Source: Hyphomicrobiales bacterium (GTDB taxonomy: Bacteria; Pseudomonadota; Alphaproteobacteria; Rhizobiales; Rhizobiaceae). Taken from it: DNA of 64,000 nt. Both the position numbers and the translations under genes were made by a program. The stretch's first letter is position 1, and every line of letters begins with the position of its first letter. The stretch is from the NCBI GenBank assembly GCA_900469955.1, contig UBYX01000011.1:16890-80889 (forward strand), in the 5' to 3' direction. This document shows, one piece after another, positions 48,632-58,945 of the stretch. The notes beneath the pieces were generated by a model. It searched no databases. It was not told where the DNA came from and saw only the letters and a list, made by a program, of their open reading frames with translations.

Positions 48632-49935
48632 CTACTTTTTCACCCAGGGAAATCGTCTCTGAACTCGACCGCTACATCATCGGCCAGCATGACGCAAAGC
48701 GTGCCGTCGCGATTGCGCTCCGTAACCGCTGGCGCCGCCAGCAGCTCGACGAGAGCCTGCGCGACGAAGTCATGCCGAAGAATATTCTGATGATCGGCCC
48801 GACCGGCGTCGGCAAGACGGAAATCTCGCGCCGTCTGGCAAAACTTGCCGGGGCGCCGTTCATCAAGGTGGAAGCGACCAAATTCACCGAAGTGGGCTAT
48901 GTCGGCCGCGATGTCGAGCAGATCGTCCGTGATCTGGTGGAAGTCGGCATCGGACTTGTGCGTGAAAAGAAGCGCGCCGAAGTGCAGGCAAAGGCTCATA
49001 TGAGCGCGGAGGAAAGGGTTCTCGATGCGCTTGTGGGTGCGACCGCATCTCCGGCGACGCGCGACAGTTTCCGCAAGAAGCTGCGCAGCGGCGAAATGGA
49101 TGACAAGGAGATAGAGATTGAAATCTCCGATACCGGCTCAGGAATGCCGGGTTTCGAAATCCCGGGCATGCCGGGCGCCAATATCGGCGTGCTCAATCTG
49201 TCCGAGATGTTCGGCAAGGCTATGGGGGGGCGTACCAAGAAGGTGCGCACCACGGTCGCGAAGTCCTACGGCGAACTGATCCGGGATGAATCCGACAAGC
49301 TGATCGACAACGAGGTCATCCAGCGGGAAGCCGTACGGTCGGTCGAGAACGACGGGATCGTGTTCCTGGACGAGATCGACAAAATTGCGGCGCGAGACGG
49401 CGGCCTCGGTGCCGGGGTTTCCCGCGAAGGCGTCCAGCGCGACCTGCTCCCCCTGGTTGAAGGCACGACCGTTTCGACCAAATACGGACCGGTGAAGACC
49501 GACCACGTTCTCTTCATCGCTTCCGGTGCCTTCCATGTGGCAAAGCCTTCGGACCTGCTGCCGGAACTGCAGGGCCGCCTGCCGATCCGCGTGGAACTGA
49601 AGCCTCTCACGAAGGAGGATTTCCGCCGGATTTTGACCGAAACCGAAGCAAGCCTGATCCGTCAGTACAAGGCGCTCATGGGAACCGAAGAGCTGTCGCT
49701 CGACTTCACGGAGGATGCGATTGACGCATTGGCGGATGTCGCCGTGCACCTCAATTCCTCGGTGGAAAACATCGGCGCCCGTCGCCTTCAGACGGTAATG
49801 GAACGGGTTCTCGACGAAATCTCGTTCAATGCTCCGGACCAGGGCGGTACGTCGGTAGTGATCGATGCGGAATATGTCCGCAAGCATGTCGGCGATCTCG
49901 CTGCCGATACCGATTTGTCCCGCTATATTCTATAG
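48628..49935 (+). CDS. hslU: ATP-dependent protease ATPase subunit HslU (ClpY)
   Basis: AAA+ unfoldase that feeds HslV. 435 residues. Walker A GPTGVGKT is at 57-64, Walker [11 protein letters not shown] near 246-255, the family I-domain lies between about 110 and 225, and sensor [10 protein letters not shown] is near the C-terminus. Ends in SRYIL, the tail that inserts into HslV. Overlaps the GNAT gene; terminator just downstream. Confidence 0.98.
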   Translation: MTTFSPREIVSELDRYIIGQHDAKRAVAIALRNRWRRQQLDESLRDEVMPKNILMIGPTGVGKTEISRRLAKLAGAPFIKVEATKFTEVGYVGRDVEQIVRDLVEVGIGLVREKKRAEVQAKAHMSAEERVLDALVGATASPATRDSFRKKLRSGEMDDKEIEIEISDTGSGMPGFEIPGMPGANIGVLNLSEMFGKAMGGRTKKVRTTVAKSYGELIRDESDKLIDNEVIQREAVRSVENDGIVFLDEIDKIAARDGGLGAGVSREGVQRDLLPLVEGTTVSTKYGPVKTDHVLFIASGAFHVAKPSDLLPELQGRLPIRVELKPLTKEDFRRILTETEASLIRQYKALMGTEELSLDFTEDAIDALADVAVHLNSSVENIGARRLQTVMERVLDEISFNAPDQGGTSVVIDAEYVRKHVGDLAADTDLSRYIL

Positions 49936-49946
49936 TGAGCAACGTG

Positions 49947-49969
49947 GCAGCCGGGCAACGTCCGGCTGC
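49947..49969 (+). terminator. Intrinsic terminator of the hslV-GNAT-hslU operon
   Basis: Arms GCAGCCGG (49947-49954) and CCGGCTGC (49962-49969), 7-base loop, followed by TTTTCTG. Confidence 0.83.
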
Positions 49970-50140
49970 TTTTCTGCAGACTGACGGGATTTTGAATGGC
50001 CTTGTCTCGACATGCCGGTCACGATTCACGTAAGGGGGACGCGTTTTATGGAAATGCGGCTCCCTCGAAGCGAGCCGGTGGAATGGCTTTGAGCATCCCG
50101 TGCCGGAAGCCGGCATAGACGAAATCCTGGGACACGAAAC

Positions 50141-51076
50141 TTGAGACGTATTTTTCTGGCATTGGTTCTTGCCGTCGCTCTACCGGCGGCCTCCTCCGTT
50201 TTCGCCACCGGCCTGACCGTGGTGCCGGAGGGAAATCGCCATGCCGAACAACCGAAGGTACCAGGAGCGTCAGTGCGCCGGACCCGTGCCGGCAAGACCA
50301 CCTTCGACGAAAAATATGAAAAGATCCGCGATCTGCTGGCCTCCGACAGGAAGCTGGTTGCCAAGATCAAGGCGACCGCTGCCGACTATGGCATCGACGC
50401 GATCCATATGATCGGCGCGATCGTCGGAGAGCATACCTACAACGTCGATGCCTATGACCGTCTGCAGACCTACTACGTCAAGGCCGCAGCCTATGCCGGC
50501 AACAGTTTCCGCTTCGGTTACGGTGACGAGTCGATCAAGGACTTTCTCGCCCGGCCGGAATTTGTAAAATGTGACGATTTTGCCGATTCCTACCGCCTCT
50601 GGACCTGCCGCGAAAACATCTGGGACCGGAATTTCAGGGGGCGCACGGTGGCGGGAGCGTCCTATCCCGACAACCGCTTCAGCGCCGTCTTCTTCCAGCC
50701 CTTCTACGCCGGCCAGACCTTCGGCCTCGGCCAGGTCAATCCGCTGACGGCCCTGATGTTGTCGGACATGGTTGCAAGGACCTCCGGCTATCCGAAGCTG
50801 GATGAGAACAAGGCTGCGAACGTCTATGATGCGATCATGGATCCGGACAAATCGCTCGCCTATATGGCTGCCAATATCCGTCGCGCGATCGACGACTACA
50901 AGTCGATTGCCGGCATCGACATCTCCCGCAACCCCGGCGTCACCGCAACGCTCTACAATACCGGTGGTTCGGCTGAGCGCGCCGCAGCACTGAAGGCCCG
51001 CGGCGGACTGCCCGAAGAAAATTATTACGGCTGGCTCGTCAACGACAAGCTCGCCGAGTTGAAATCCCTTCTCTGA
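50141..51076 (+). CDS. Exported DUF1402 family protein
   Basis: 311 residues. Sec signal peptide at residues 1-22 (basic MRR, hydrophobic core, cleavage after SSVFA). The mature part has a lysozyme-like feel: IHMIGAIVGEHTYNVDAYD near 87-105 with a candidate catalytic Glu, FGLGQVNPLTALMLSDM near 199-215, and an LYNTGG motif late, as in lytic transglycosylases. DUF1402 is largely restricted to Rhizobiales and close relatives. The TTG at 50141 is needed to include the signal peptide; the ribosome-binding site is weak. Confidence 0.83.
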   Translation: MRRIFLALVLAVALPAASSVFATGLTVVPEGNRHAEQPKVPGASVRRTRAGKTTFDEKYEKIRDLLASDRKLVAKIKATAADYGIDAIHMIGAIVGEHTYNVDAYDRLQTYYVKAAAYAGNSFRFGYGDESIKDFLARPEFVKCDDFADSYRLWTCRENIWDRNFRGRTVAGASYPDNRFSAVFFQPFYAGQTFGLGQVNPLTALMLSDMVARTSGYPKLDENKAANVYDAIMDPDKSLAYMAANIRRAIDDYKSIAGIDISRNPGVTATLYNTGGSAERAAALKARGGLPEENYYGWLVNDKLAELKSLL

Positions 51077-51113
51077 AGGCTGATATTCAGGAGACCCCTG
51101 AGGAGGGCCGTCG

Positions 51114-52532
51114 ATGGACATGCGCCCCGAAGCCTTCGTACCACCCGCGCCCGTGCCGCGTAACCGGCTGCTCAACCCGGCCGAGGTGATCTGGATCGCG
51201 CTGCGCAATCCTCTGGAACTTTGGGGGCAGGCGTCCTACACTTTGCCCTGGATCGAAACGAAGTTCTTCAAGGAACGGACACTGATCGTAAATCATCCGG
51301 GTCTTATTAGGCACGTATTGGTCGACAATGTCGCCAACTACGAAATGTCGGAAATCCGCCAGCTGGTGTTGCGCCCGATCCTGAAGGACGGGCTGCTGAC
51401 CGCCGAAGGCGAGGTCTGGAAGCGCTCGCGCAGAGCCATGGCGCCGGTCTTCACGCCCAAGCATTCCAAGGGCTTCGCCGGCCAGATGCTTGCCGAAGCT
51501 GAGGAATTCTCGAAGAAATATCACAGCGCCGGCTTGGACGGGAAAATCTTCGACATCTCCGTCGATATGACCGACCTCGCCTATGCCATCCTATCCGAGA
51601 CATTGTTCTCCGGCGAGATTGCCGGGGACAAGGAGTCGGTATCGGAGGACGTCGACCAGCTGCTGCACCGAATGGGGCGTATCGAGCCGATGGACATGAT
51701 GCGTGCACCGCCTTGGGTGCCGCGCCTCACCCGCATCGGCGGACGGAGAGTGATGGAGAAATTCAGGGCGATCGTGGCGGAGACCATGGCGCTTCGTCGC
51801 GAGCGGATGCGCGAGGATCCAGACGGGGCGCCGCAGGACTTCCTGACGCTTCTTCTGCAACTGGAAGGTCCCGAAGGCCTGACCCGGGACGAGATCGAGG
51901 ACAATATCCTCACGTTCATAGGCGCGGGTCACGAGACGACGGCCCGGGCGCTTGCTTGGACGCTCTATTGTGTGGCGCAGTCGCCCTATATACGCGAGCG
52001 CATGGAGGAGGAAATCGACCGGGTTCTTGCAACAGGTGCAGAGCCGGTCGAGTGGCTGGATCTGATGCCGTGGGTGCGCGCCGCCTTCGAAGAGGCGTTG
52101 AGGCTCTATCCGCCGGCGCCTTCGCTCAACCGTGCTGCGATCGCAGCCGATTCCTGGACGAGCCCGGAAGGGGAAACGGTGGAGATCGACGCCGGGGTCA
52201 CGGTTCTGGTCATGCCTTGGACTCTGCATCGCCACGAGCTCCTCTGGGACAAGCCGCGGGCTTTCATGCCCGAGCGCTTTCTCCCGGAAAATCGCGGGCG
52301 CATCAATCGCTTCCAGTACCTGCCGTTCGGAGCAGGACCAAGAACCTGCATCGGAGCGACCTTTGCGCTGCAGGAAGCGGTGATCGCACTCTCCGTGCTG
52401 ATGCACCGCTATCGGTTCGACGTCACGCCGAAGACGAAGGTCTGGCCGGTGCAGAAGCTGACGACCCAGCCGCGGAATGGGATGCCGATGCGGGTCAGTC
52501 TGCGACGCGCGGAGTCTTCTCTGGCGAATTGA
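51114..52532 (+). CDS. Cytochrome P450
   Basis: 472 residues, CYP102/CYP3-like class by motif pattern. I-helix GAGHETTAR near 269-277, K-helix EEALRLYPP (ExxR), PERFLPEN, and heme loop FGAGPRTCIG with Cys412. No signal peptide or membrane anchor is seen. No ferredoxin or reductase gene is adjacent, so electrons must come from partners elsewhere; the substrate is unknown. Starts 37 bp after DUF1402; a hydantoinase gene follows after 52 bp. Confidence 0.94.
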   Translation: MDMRPEAFVPPAPVPRNRLLNPAEVIWIALRNPLELWGQASYTLPWIETKFFKERTLIVNHPGLIRHVLVDNVANYEMSEIRQLVLRPILKDGLLTAEGEVWKRSRRAMAPVFTPKHSKGFAGQMLAEAEEFSKKYHSAGLDGKIFDISVDMTDLAYAILSETLFSGEIAGDKESVSEDVDQLLHRMGRIEPMDMMRAPPWVPRLTRIGGRRVMEKFRAIVAETMALRRERMREDPDGAPQDFLTLLLQLEGPEGLTRDEIEDNILTFIGAGHETTARALAWTLYCVAQSPYIRERMEEEIDRVLATGAEPVEWLDLMPWVRAAFEEALRLYPPAPSLNRAAIAADSWTSPEGETVEIDAGVTVLVMPWTLHRHELLWDKPRAFMPERFLPENRGRINRFQYLPFGAGPRTCIGATFALQEAVIALSVLMHRYRFDVTPKTKVWPVQKLTTQPRNGMPMRVSLRRAESSLAN

Positions 52533-52584
52533 TCTTTGCCAAGCATGCGATATTGATCGGAAAAACGATCTTCAGGATTTTCGC

Positions 52585-54588
52585 GTGACCTCTCCCATTC
52601 TTCTAGGCATCGACACGGGCGGCACCTATACGGATGCCGTGCTCTTCCGGGAGGGCGAGGGCGTCATCGCCAAGGCCAAGTCGCTGACGACCCGGCATGA
52701 TCTTGCTGATGGCATTGCCGACGCCGTCGATGCGGTCCTCCTGAAGAGCGGCCATTCCGCTTCGGAAATCGGCCTCGTCTCTCTTTCGACCACGCTTGCC
52801 ACCAATGCGCTCGTCGAAGGGCAGGGCGGCCGCGCGGCATTGGTGATGATCGGCTTCGGACCGGAGGATCTCACTCGCGGCGGACTGGCCGAAGCACTTG
52901 GCGATGATCCGGTGATCTTTTTGCCTGGCGGTCATGATGTCCATGGAAACGAGACACCGCTGGATGTGAGCGAACTGGAAAGCGCGATGTCAGGACTTGG
53001 CATCGGCGTCTCCTCTTTCGCCGTGGCGGGCTATTTTGCGGTCCGGAATCCGGCTCACGAAATCCGGGTGAGAGACCGTATTCGGGATCTCTCCCATCTG
53101 CCGGTCACCTGCAGCCATGAACTCACATCCAAACTCGGAGGCCCGCGAAGGGCGCTGACGACGCTGCTGAACGCGCGCCTAGTCTCGATTGTCGATCGCC
53201 TGATCGGCTCCTGCGAGGACTTCCTTGCGCGCCGCGGCATATCGGCGCCGACGATGGTCGTGCGCGGCGACGGAGCGCTGATTTCAGCGGCAGAGGCAAG
53301 GCTTCGTCCCATTGAAACGATCCTGTCCGGTCCAGCAGCCAGCCTTGTGGGAGCAAGGTTCCTCACCGGGCTGGACCAGGCCGTCGTCTCGGATATCGGC
53401 GGCACCACGACCGACGTTGCGGTGCTTGATGCGGGGCGGCCAAGGCTTGCCGAGGAAGGCGCGGTCGTCGGCGGCCATCGGACCATGGTGGAGGCCGTGG
53501 CATTGCGCACCTACGGGCTCGGCGGCGATTCGGAGGTGCATATAGATGATCGCGGCCTCAACGCCCGATTCACGCTGGGGCCTCGACGTCTGTTGCCCCT
53601 CAGTCTGCTGGCCGTGAGGCATGGCGAACTCGTTATCTCTGTTATGGAGAGGCAATTGCGTGCCACCCATGTCGGCCGGCATGACGGCCGGTTTGCAGTG
53701 CGCACAGGAGTGCCGGATATGGCGGCTCAGGGCCTGCCGACGCCGGAGCAGGCCCTCTATGTCCGAATAGGAGAGGGGCCGATCGCCCTCAACGATCTCC
53801 TGGTGGCGAACTCCCAGAAGGCGGTTCTGGACCGGCTGGTCGCACGGGGTCTGGTGCATCGGTCGGGCCTGACGCCCTCGGACGCCTTGCATGTGCTCGG
53901 CAGGCAGAATCAATGGAATGGGCGCGCGGCGCGCATGGGGCTGGAGCTTGCGATCCGGCGCAAGGATGGCTCGGGTCGGGAGATTGCCGGCTCGCCAGAG
54001 GAACTCGCTGAAAAGATCGTGGGCCGGCTGACCCGCCAATCGTCAGAGGCTGTCCTTGCAGCTTGCCTGGCGGAAGACGGTGCGGAGGCAATCGACCCGT
54101 CCGTCTCGCTGGCTGTCGATCGGGCGCTCAGGAAAACCCCCGGCATCGCCCGCTTTCTCGTGTCGCTCGATCGGCCGCTGATCGGGCTCGGGGCTTCGGC
54201 TCCTGTCTACTATCCCGCGGTGGCCGATATGCTTGGCGCAGAAGCCGTCATTCCGTCGGATGCGGATGTCGCCAATGCGATCGGAGCGGTCGTTGGACAA
54301 ATTCGTGCGGTCGTCAGCGTCGTGGTGACTTCGCCCGAGGAAGGTCGGTTTATCGTGTCCGGCAGCGGTGAGCGCCTGTTGCTCGTCGGAGAGGCGCCAG
54401 CACTCGCGGCAGCCCGCGAACGGGCGGTATCCGCGGCGCTGGCACAAGCCAAAACCGAGGGAGCGGACGAGGCGGCCGTCACGCTTTCGGAAGAGGTGGA
54501 CGCGCCGGAAATCGAAGGATCGAGACGGCTGATAGAGGCTCGGATTACGGCGACGGCGACGGGAAGGCCGCGGATTGCCATAGGTTGA
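52585..54588 (+). CDS. Hydantoinase/oxoprolinase A-type protein, solitary
   Basis: 667 residues. Hydantoinase-A N domain with LGIDTGGTYTDAVLF (Asp10 and the phosphate-binding glycines), then STTLATNALVEGQGG near 70-84. The central actin-like ATPase part includes SDIGGTTTDVAVLD near 269-282. The family performs ATP-dependent opening of hydantoins or 5-oxoproline, usually with a HyuB partner; none is adjacent here. The GTG at 52585 has CAGGA upstream; longer ATG starts lie inside the P450 gene and add an unrelated N-terminus. Confidence 0.88.
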   Translation: MTSPILLGIDTGGTYTDAVLFREGEGVIAKAKSLTTRHDLADGIADAVDAVLLKSGHSASEIGLVSLSTTLATNALVEGQGGRAALVMIGFGPEDLTRGGLAEALGDDPVIFLPGGHDVHGNETPLDVSELESAMSGLGIGVSSFAVAGYFAVRNPAHEIRVRDRIRDLSHLPVTCSHELTSKLGGPRRALTTLLNARLVSIVDRLIGSCEDFLARRGISAPTMVVRGDGALISAAEARLRPIETILSGPAASLVGARFLTGLDQAVVSDIGGTTTDVAVLDAGRPRLAEEGAVVGGHRTMVEAVALRTYGLGGDSEVHIDDRGLNARFTLGPRRLLPLSLLAVRHGELVISVMERQLRATHVGRHDGRFAVRTGVPDMAAQGLPTPEQALYVRIGEGPIALNDLLVANSQKAVLDRLVARGLVHRSGLTPSDALHVLGRQNQWNGRAARMGLELAIRRKDGSGREIAGSPEELAEKIVGRLTRQSSEAVLAACLAEDGAEAIDPSVSLAVDRALRKTPGIARFLVSLDRPLIGLGASAPVYYPAVADMLGAEAVIPSDADVANAIGAVVGQIRAVVSVVVTSPEEGRFIVSGSGERLLLVGEAPALAAARERAVSAALAQAKTEGADEAAVTLSEEVDAPEIEGSRRLIEARITATATGRPRIAIG

Positions 54589-54684
54589 CGCCGAACCGAA
54601 CCGTTTCAGGCCTTCGTCGCATTGACACCCGTCGTCACCCGCGCAATGTGGGACACATTTTGCAGCGCACATCGGGAGGTATGC

Positions 54685-56856
54685 ATGGGTCGCATTGAAA
54701 AGAACGGTCTGGCGATCGACGAGGAGCTTCATGATTTCCTGGTGAGGGAAGCACTCCCGGGGACCGGCGTCGATGCCGAACGGTTCTTCTCGGAATTCTC
54801 GAAGATCGTTCACGATCTTGCGCCCAAGAACCGCGCCTTGCTTACCAAGCGTGACGCTTTTCAGGAGAAGCTGGACGACTGGTATCGCAGAAATAGCGCG
54901 CCCACGGATCTGGCGGCCTACGAAACCTACCTGCGAGAGATCGGTTATCTTTTGCCCGAGGGGCCAGATTTTAGTGTTTCGACGGACAAGGTCGATCCGG
55001 AGATTGCCGAGATCGCCGGACCCCAACTCGTCGTGCCGGTCATGAACGCTCGTTATGCGTTGAACGCCGCCAATGCGCGCTGGGGTTCTCTCTATGATGC
55101 GCTCTACGGAACGGACGCCATTCCCGAAATTGACGGCGCCGAAAAAGGCAAAGGTTACAATCCGCTTCGCGGCGCCAAAGTGATCGCCTGGGCGCGCGAT
55201 TTCCTCGATCAGTCCGCGCCGCTCTCGGGAGGAAGCTGGAGCGCTGTCACCTCCTTCGTCATCACCGACGGCAAACTGAAGGCTGCCGCCCAGGACGGCA
55301 AGACTGTCGAGCTTGCCGATCCCGCTCAATTTGCCGGCTATATTGGCCAGCCAGCGCAGCCAACGCATCTGTTGCTCCGGAAAAACGGCCTGCACATCGA
55401 GATCCTGATCGACGCGACGACGCCGACCGGGAAGGATGATCCGGCGAAGATTTCGGATGTCCGGCTGGAGTCGGCAATCACCACGATCATGGATTGCGAG
55501 GACTCCGTCGCCGCCGTCGATGCCGAGGACAAGGTCGTCGTCTATCGCAACTGGCTCGGCCTGATGAACGGCGATCTGGCGGAGGAGGTCGAGAAGGGCG
55601 GCAAGAGCTTTATCCGCAAGCTGAACCCCGACACGGACTACCTGGCGCCGGACGGCTCGCGGTTTTCGTTGAAGCGCCGTTCGCTGATGCTGGTGCGCAA
55701 CGTGGGGCACCTGATGACCAATCCGGCCGTGCTGGACAGCGAGGGCAATGAGGTGCCGGAAGGGATCATGGACGCCATGGTCACGGCACTCATCGCGATC
55801 CATGACATCGGCCCGGGGGGGCGCCGCCAGAATTCCCGCCACGGCTCGATGTATGTGGTGAAGCCGAAGATGCATGGGCCGGAAGAAGTCGCCTTTGCCT
55901 GCGAGATATTCTCCCGGGTCGAAGAGGCGCTCGGCCTTCCGACCAACGCGATCAAGATGGGGATCATGGACGAAGAGCGTCGGACGACCGTCAATCTGAA
56001 GGAATGCATCCGGCAGGCGCGGGAACGGGTGGTCTTCATCAATACTGGTTTCCTCGATCGCACCGGTGACGAAATCCACACATCGATGGAAGCAGGTCCG
56101 ATGATCCGCAAGGGCGACATGAAGCAGGCGGCCTGGATCGCGGCCTACGAGAACTGGAATGTCGACATCGGCCTCCAATGCGGACTGTCCGGGCATGCCC
56201 AGATCGGCAAGGGCATGTGGGCCATGCCGGATCTGATGGCGGCGATGCTGGAACAGAAGATCGCCCATCCGAAGGCTGGCGCCAATACCGCATGGGTGCC
56301 GTCGCCGACGGCCGCGACGCTTCACGCGACCCATTACCATAAGGTCAACGTCGCCGAGGTTCAGGCGGGCTTGACGAGCCGGGCGCGGGCAAAGCTCTCG
56401 GACATATTGTCCGTTCCGGTGGCGCCGCGCCCGAACTGGACCCCGGAGGAAATCCAGCGTGAACTCGACAACAACGCCCAGGGCATCCTCGGCTACGTGG
56501 TTCGGTGGATCGATCAGGGAGTCGGCTGCTCCAAGGTGCCCGACATCAACAATGTCGGTCTGATGGAAGATCGCGCGACGCTGCGCATTTCCGCCCAGCA
56601 CATGGCCAACTGGCTGCACCACGGTCTGGTGAGCGAGGAACAGGTCGTGGAGACCATGAAGCGCATGGCGGCGGTCGTCGACGGCCAGAATGCAGGCGAC
56701 CCGCTTTACCGCCCGATGGCGCCGGATTTCGGGGGCTCCGTCGCCTTCCAGGCCGCATTGGAGCTGGTGCTGAAGGGCTGTGAGCAACCGAACGGCTATA
56801 CCGAGCCGGTCCTGCACCGCCGCCGCATCGAGCTCAAGGCAAAGCTTGCCGGCTGA
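54685..56856 (+). CDS. glcB: Malate synthase G
   Basis: Condenses glyoxylate with acetyl-CoA to malate. 723 residues, the size of the G isoform. Catalytic-barrel motifs include [17 protein letters not shown] near 271-287, [18 protein letters not shown] near 426-443, and [23 protein letters not shown] with the acidic base near 460. The ATG at 54685 has GGGAGGT upstream and is preferred to an earlier in-frame start. The long antisense frame is a shadow. No isocitrate lyase gene is adjacent. Confidence 0.97.
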   Translation: MGRIEKNGLAIDEELHDFLVREALPGTGVDAERFFSEFSKIVHDLAPKNRALLTKRDAFQEKLDDWYRRNSAPTDLAAYETYLREIGYLLPEGPDFSVSTDKVDPEIAEIAGPQLVVPVMNARYALNAANARWGSLYDALYGTDAIPEIDGAEKGKGYNPLRGAKVIAWARDFLDQSAPLSGGSWSAVTSFVITDGKLKAAAQDGKTVELADPAQFAGYIGQPAQPTHLLLRKNGLHIEILIDATTPTGKDDPAKISDVRLESAITTIMDCEDSVAAVDAEDKVVVYRNWLGLMNGDLAEEVEKGGKSFIRKLNPDTDYLAPDGSRFSLKRRSLMLVRNVGHLMTNPAVLDSEGNEVPEGIMDAMVTALIAIHDIGPGGRRQNSRHGSMYVVKPKMHGPEEVAFACEIFSRVEEALGLPTNAIKMGIMDEERRTTVNLKECIRQARERVVFINTGFLDRTGDEIHTSMEAGPMIRKGDMKQAAWIAAYENWNVDIGLQCGLSGHAQIGKGMWAMPDLMAAMLEQKIAHPKAGANTAWVPSPTAATLHATHYHKVNVAEVQAGLTSRARAKLSDILSVPVAPRPNWTPEEIQRELDNNAQGILGYVVRWIDQGVGCSKVPDINNVGLMEDRATLRISAQHMANWLHHGLVSEEQVVETMKRMAAVVDGQNAGDPLYRPMAPDFGGSVAFQAALELVLKGCEQPNGYTEPVLHRRRIELKAKLAG

Positions 56857-56905
56857 CCATTGCAACGTGGATCGTCGAGGTGACGGCCACTCCCTCCAGC
56901 AATGG

Positions 56906-56939
56906 AAAAGGCCGCCGGAGATATCTTCGGCGGCCTTTT
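56906..56939. terminator. Bidirectional terminator between glcB and the L,D-transpeptidase gene
   Basis: Arms AAAAGGCCGCCG (56906-56917) and CGGCGGCCTTTT (56928-56939), 10-base loop. Symmetric A and T runs allow use by both convergent genes. Confidence 0.9.
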
Positions 56940-56959
56940 CGGTGTTGTTCAGAAGGTGA

Positions 56960-57628
56960 CTACTGGATCACGACAACCTTGGTGTTACGGCCGGGGCGAA
57001 CACGGCTGTAAAGGTCGATGATGTCCTGGTTCATCAGGCGGATGCAGCCGGAGGAAGCGGCTGTACCGATCGAGGCCCATTCCGGCGTTCCATGCAGGCG
57101 GAAAAGTGTATCCTGGCCCTTTTCATTGAAGAGATACATGGCGCGCGCGCCCAGCGGGTTGCTGAGGCCCGGTCCCATACCGTCTTCGACATATTTGGCG
57201 ACGTCCGGACGGCGGACAGCCATTTCCCTCGGCGGATGCCAGGTGGGCCATTCCTGCTTCCAGGCGACATAGGCGGTGCCAGACCAGGCAAAGCCCTGCT
57301 TGCCGACGCCAATGCCGTAGCGGACGGCCTTACCGTTGGGCAGGATATAATAGAGGAACCGCTCCCGGGTATTGACGATGATCGTGCCGGGGCTTTCGGG
57401 TGTCGAATAGCTGACGATCTGCCGATGGAACTTCTTGTCCATGCGGGTGATCGGGATCGCCGGCAGAGTATAGCCGGCATCCTTTACCGAACCATAGGAT
57501 TCGGTGAAAATCTGCGAGGTGGTGATGGTGGCAACTTCGGTGCCACCGGAAGACGACGTCGTGGAGCAGCCGGCCAAGGCGGTAACTGCCAACAGGCCGA
57601 GTGCGAGCATGCTTTTGCGTAAGCGCAT
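56960..57628 (-). CDS. Lipoprotein L,D-transpeptidase (YkuD domain)
   Basis: 222 residues. Lipoprotein signal: basic start, hydrophobic core, lipobox LAGC at 18-21, then a Ser/Thr/Gly linker. The YkuD domain covers about 75-222, with active-site HGTPEWASIGTAASSGCIRL (His and Cys). Cross-links peptidoglycan stem peptides 3-3 or attaches proteins; polar-growing rhizobia carry many such enzymes. The ATG at 57628 is chosen for the signal peptide; an ATG 41 codons upstream would bury it. Confidence 0.94.
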   Translation of the reverse strand: MRLRKSMLALGLLAVTALAGCSTTSSSGGTEVATITTSQIFTESYGSVKDAGYTLPAIPITRMDKKFHRQIVSYSTPESPGTIIVNTRERFLYYILPNGKAVRYGIGVGKQGFAWSGTAYVAWKQEWPTWHPPREMAVRRPDVAKYVEDGMGPGLSNPLGARAMYLFNEKGQDTLFRLHGTPEWASIGTAASSGCIRLMNQDIIDLYSRVRPGRNTKVVVIQ

Positions 57629-57807
57629 GGAAATCTCTTGGGATGAACGAATCGATTGAGGCAGGTGCGCGAGCACCTTTGATAAGCCGTTATTTTCGAT
57701 TAAATTGACCTTGGCAAGCGGTCGCGATGGTCCAAGATAGGCCCGGCGCATAATAGAAAAATGCCATTGCGTTTTTGCAACATTATCAGCGGCAGTAGCC
57801 GGAAAAC

Positions 57808-58296
57808 ATGACTATACTCAACCTCGCCAGTAACAATCCATTAATTGATGGTCGTCAATCGGCGCGCGCCATGTTGGTTCGGAAGGGCGTGCAGATTCTG
57901 CTGCACGACATGCGTCACGCTCTTCTCCCCGAACTTGTTCTTGCGAACGGGCGGCGTGCCGATCTCGTGACGATTTCCGAAAAAGGCGAAATCTGGATCA
58001 TCGAGATCAAGACCTCGATCGAGGACTTTCGCGTCGATCGGAAATGGCCCGATTATCGGTCGTATTGCGACAGGCTTTTTTTCGCCACTCACAAGGACGT
58101 GCCGCTCGAGATTTTTCCGGAGGATTGCGGCCTGTTCCTTTCGGACGGATATGGCGGACATCTTCTGCGGGATGCCCCGGAGCACAGGCTGGCGCCTGCG
58201 ACCCGCAAGGCGGTTATGCTGAACTTCTCCCGTGCTGCGGCCCAGCGGCTGATGTTGGCCGAATGGGCAGCCGGCAAAACATTCGACGATATGTAA
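57808..58296 (+). CDS. mmcB: MmcB-like putative DNA repair endonuclease
   Basis: 162 residues. PD-(D/E)xK nuclease core: Asp52 in RRADLVTI, then Glu66-Ile-Lys68 in IIEIKTS. The Caulobacter homolog MmcB acts with the ImuABC mutagenesis pathway and is LexA-controlled; no LexA box was recognised here. 179 bp upstream divergent gap from the L,D-transpeptidase gene. The stop abuts the actR stop with no base between. Confidence 0.87.
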   Translation: MTILNLASNNPLIDGRQSARAMLVRKGVQILLHDMRHALLPELVLANGRRADLVTISEKGEIWIIEIKTSIEDFRVDRKWPDYRSYCDRLFFATHKDVPLEIFPEDCGLFLSDGYGGHLLRDAPEHRLAPATRKAVMLNFSRAAAQRLMLAEWAAGKTFDDM

Positions 58297-58872
58297 CTAT
58301 TTGGGTGCCCGCTTGGCGAGGATGCGCTGCAGCGTGCGGCGATGCATATTGAGCCGGCGCGCGGTTTCGGAAACGTTGCGTTCGCACATTTCGTAGACTC
58401 GCTGAATGTGCTCCCAGCGCACGCGGTCGGCGGACATCGGGTTTTCCGGCACATCCGCCTTTTCTCCGGGCCGTTGCGTCAGCGCATGAAAGATATCGTC
58501 GGCGTCGGCGGGTTTGGCGAGATAATCGAGCGCTCCGAGTTTAACCGCGGTCACGGCGGTCGCGATATTTCCGTAGCCGGTGAGCACGATGACCTGGGTA
58601 TCCTCGCGGCTCTGGCGGATCGCCTCGATGACATCGAGCCCATTGCCGTCACCCAGACGCAGGTCGACCACCGCATATTTCGGGGGACGGGCTTTCGATT
58701 TGGCTATGCCTTCTGCAACCGATTCCGCCGTATCGACCAGAAAGCCGCGGCTTTCCATCGCGCGCGCCAGTCGGCGCAGGAAAGGCCCGTCGTCATCGAC
58801 GATCAGCAGGGACGGGTCAGGCCCCAGTCCGTGATCCTCGTGAGCTTTCGGATTTTCCAGGTGCGTTTCCAT
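58297..58872 (-). CDS. actR: ActR/RegA/PrrA redox response regulator
   Basis: 191 residues, the short NtrC-like class without an AAA+ domain. Receiver with VDDD (25-28), phospho-acceptor Asp70 in VVDLRLGDGNG and Lys in LAKPAD. Fis-type HTH at the C-terminus (VSETARRLNMHRRTLQRIL). ActR controls acid tolerance and redox/CO2/nitrogen genes in rhizobia. Same strand as actS, 73 bp downstream. Confidence 0.95.
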   Translation of the reverse strand: METHLENPKAHEDHGLGPDPSLLIVDDDGPFLRRLARAMESRGFLVDTAESVAEGIAKSKARPPKYAVVDLRLGDGNGLDVIEAIRQSREDTQVIVLTGYGNIATAVTAVKLGALDYLAKPADADDIFHALTQRPGEKADVPENPMSADRVRWEHIQRVYEMCERNVSETARRLNMHRRTLQRILAKRAPK

Positions 58873-58945
58873 TCTCTTTCTCCACGGGCTTCATTGAAGG
58901 CCCGCCTTCCTTGTCAATTATGATCGTTCGCGCACTGCGCGCAAA

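Noticed and set aside
50028..50040. GATTCACGTAAGG as a sixth parS site
   Set aside because: It lacks the second half of the CACGTG palindrome and the GAAAC arm.
54043..56865. 940-codon minus-strand frame
   Set aside because: Antisense to glcB and the end of the hydantoinase gene; composition reflects the coding strand opposite.
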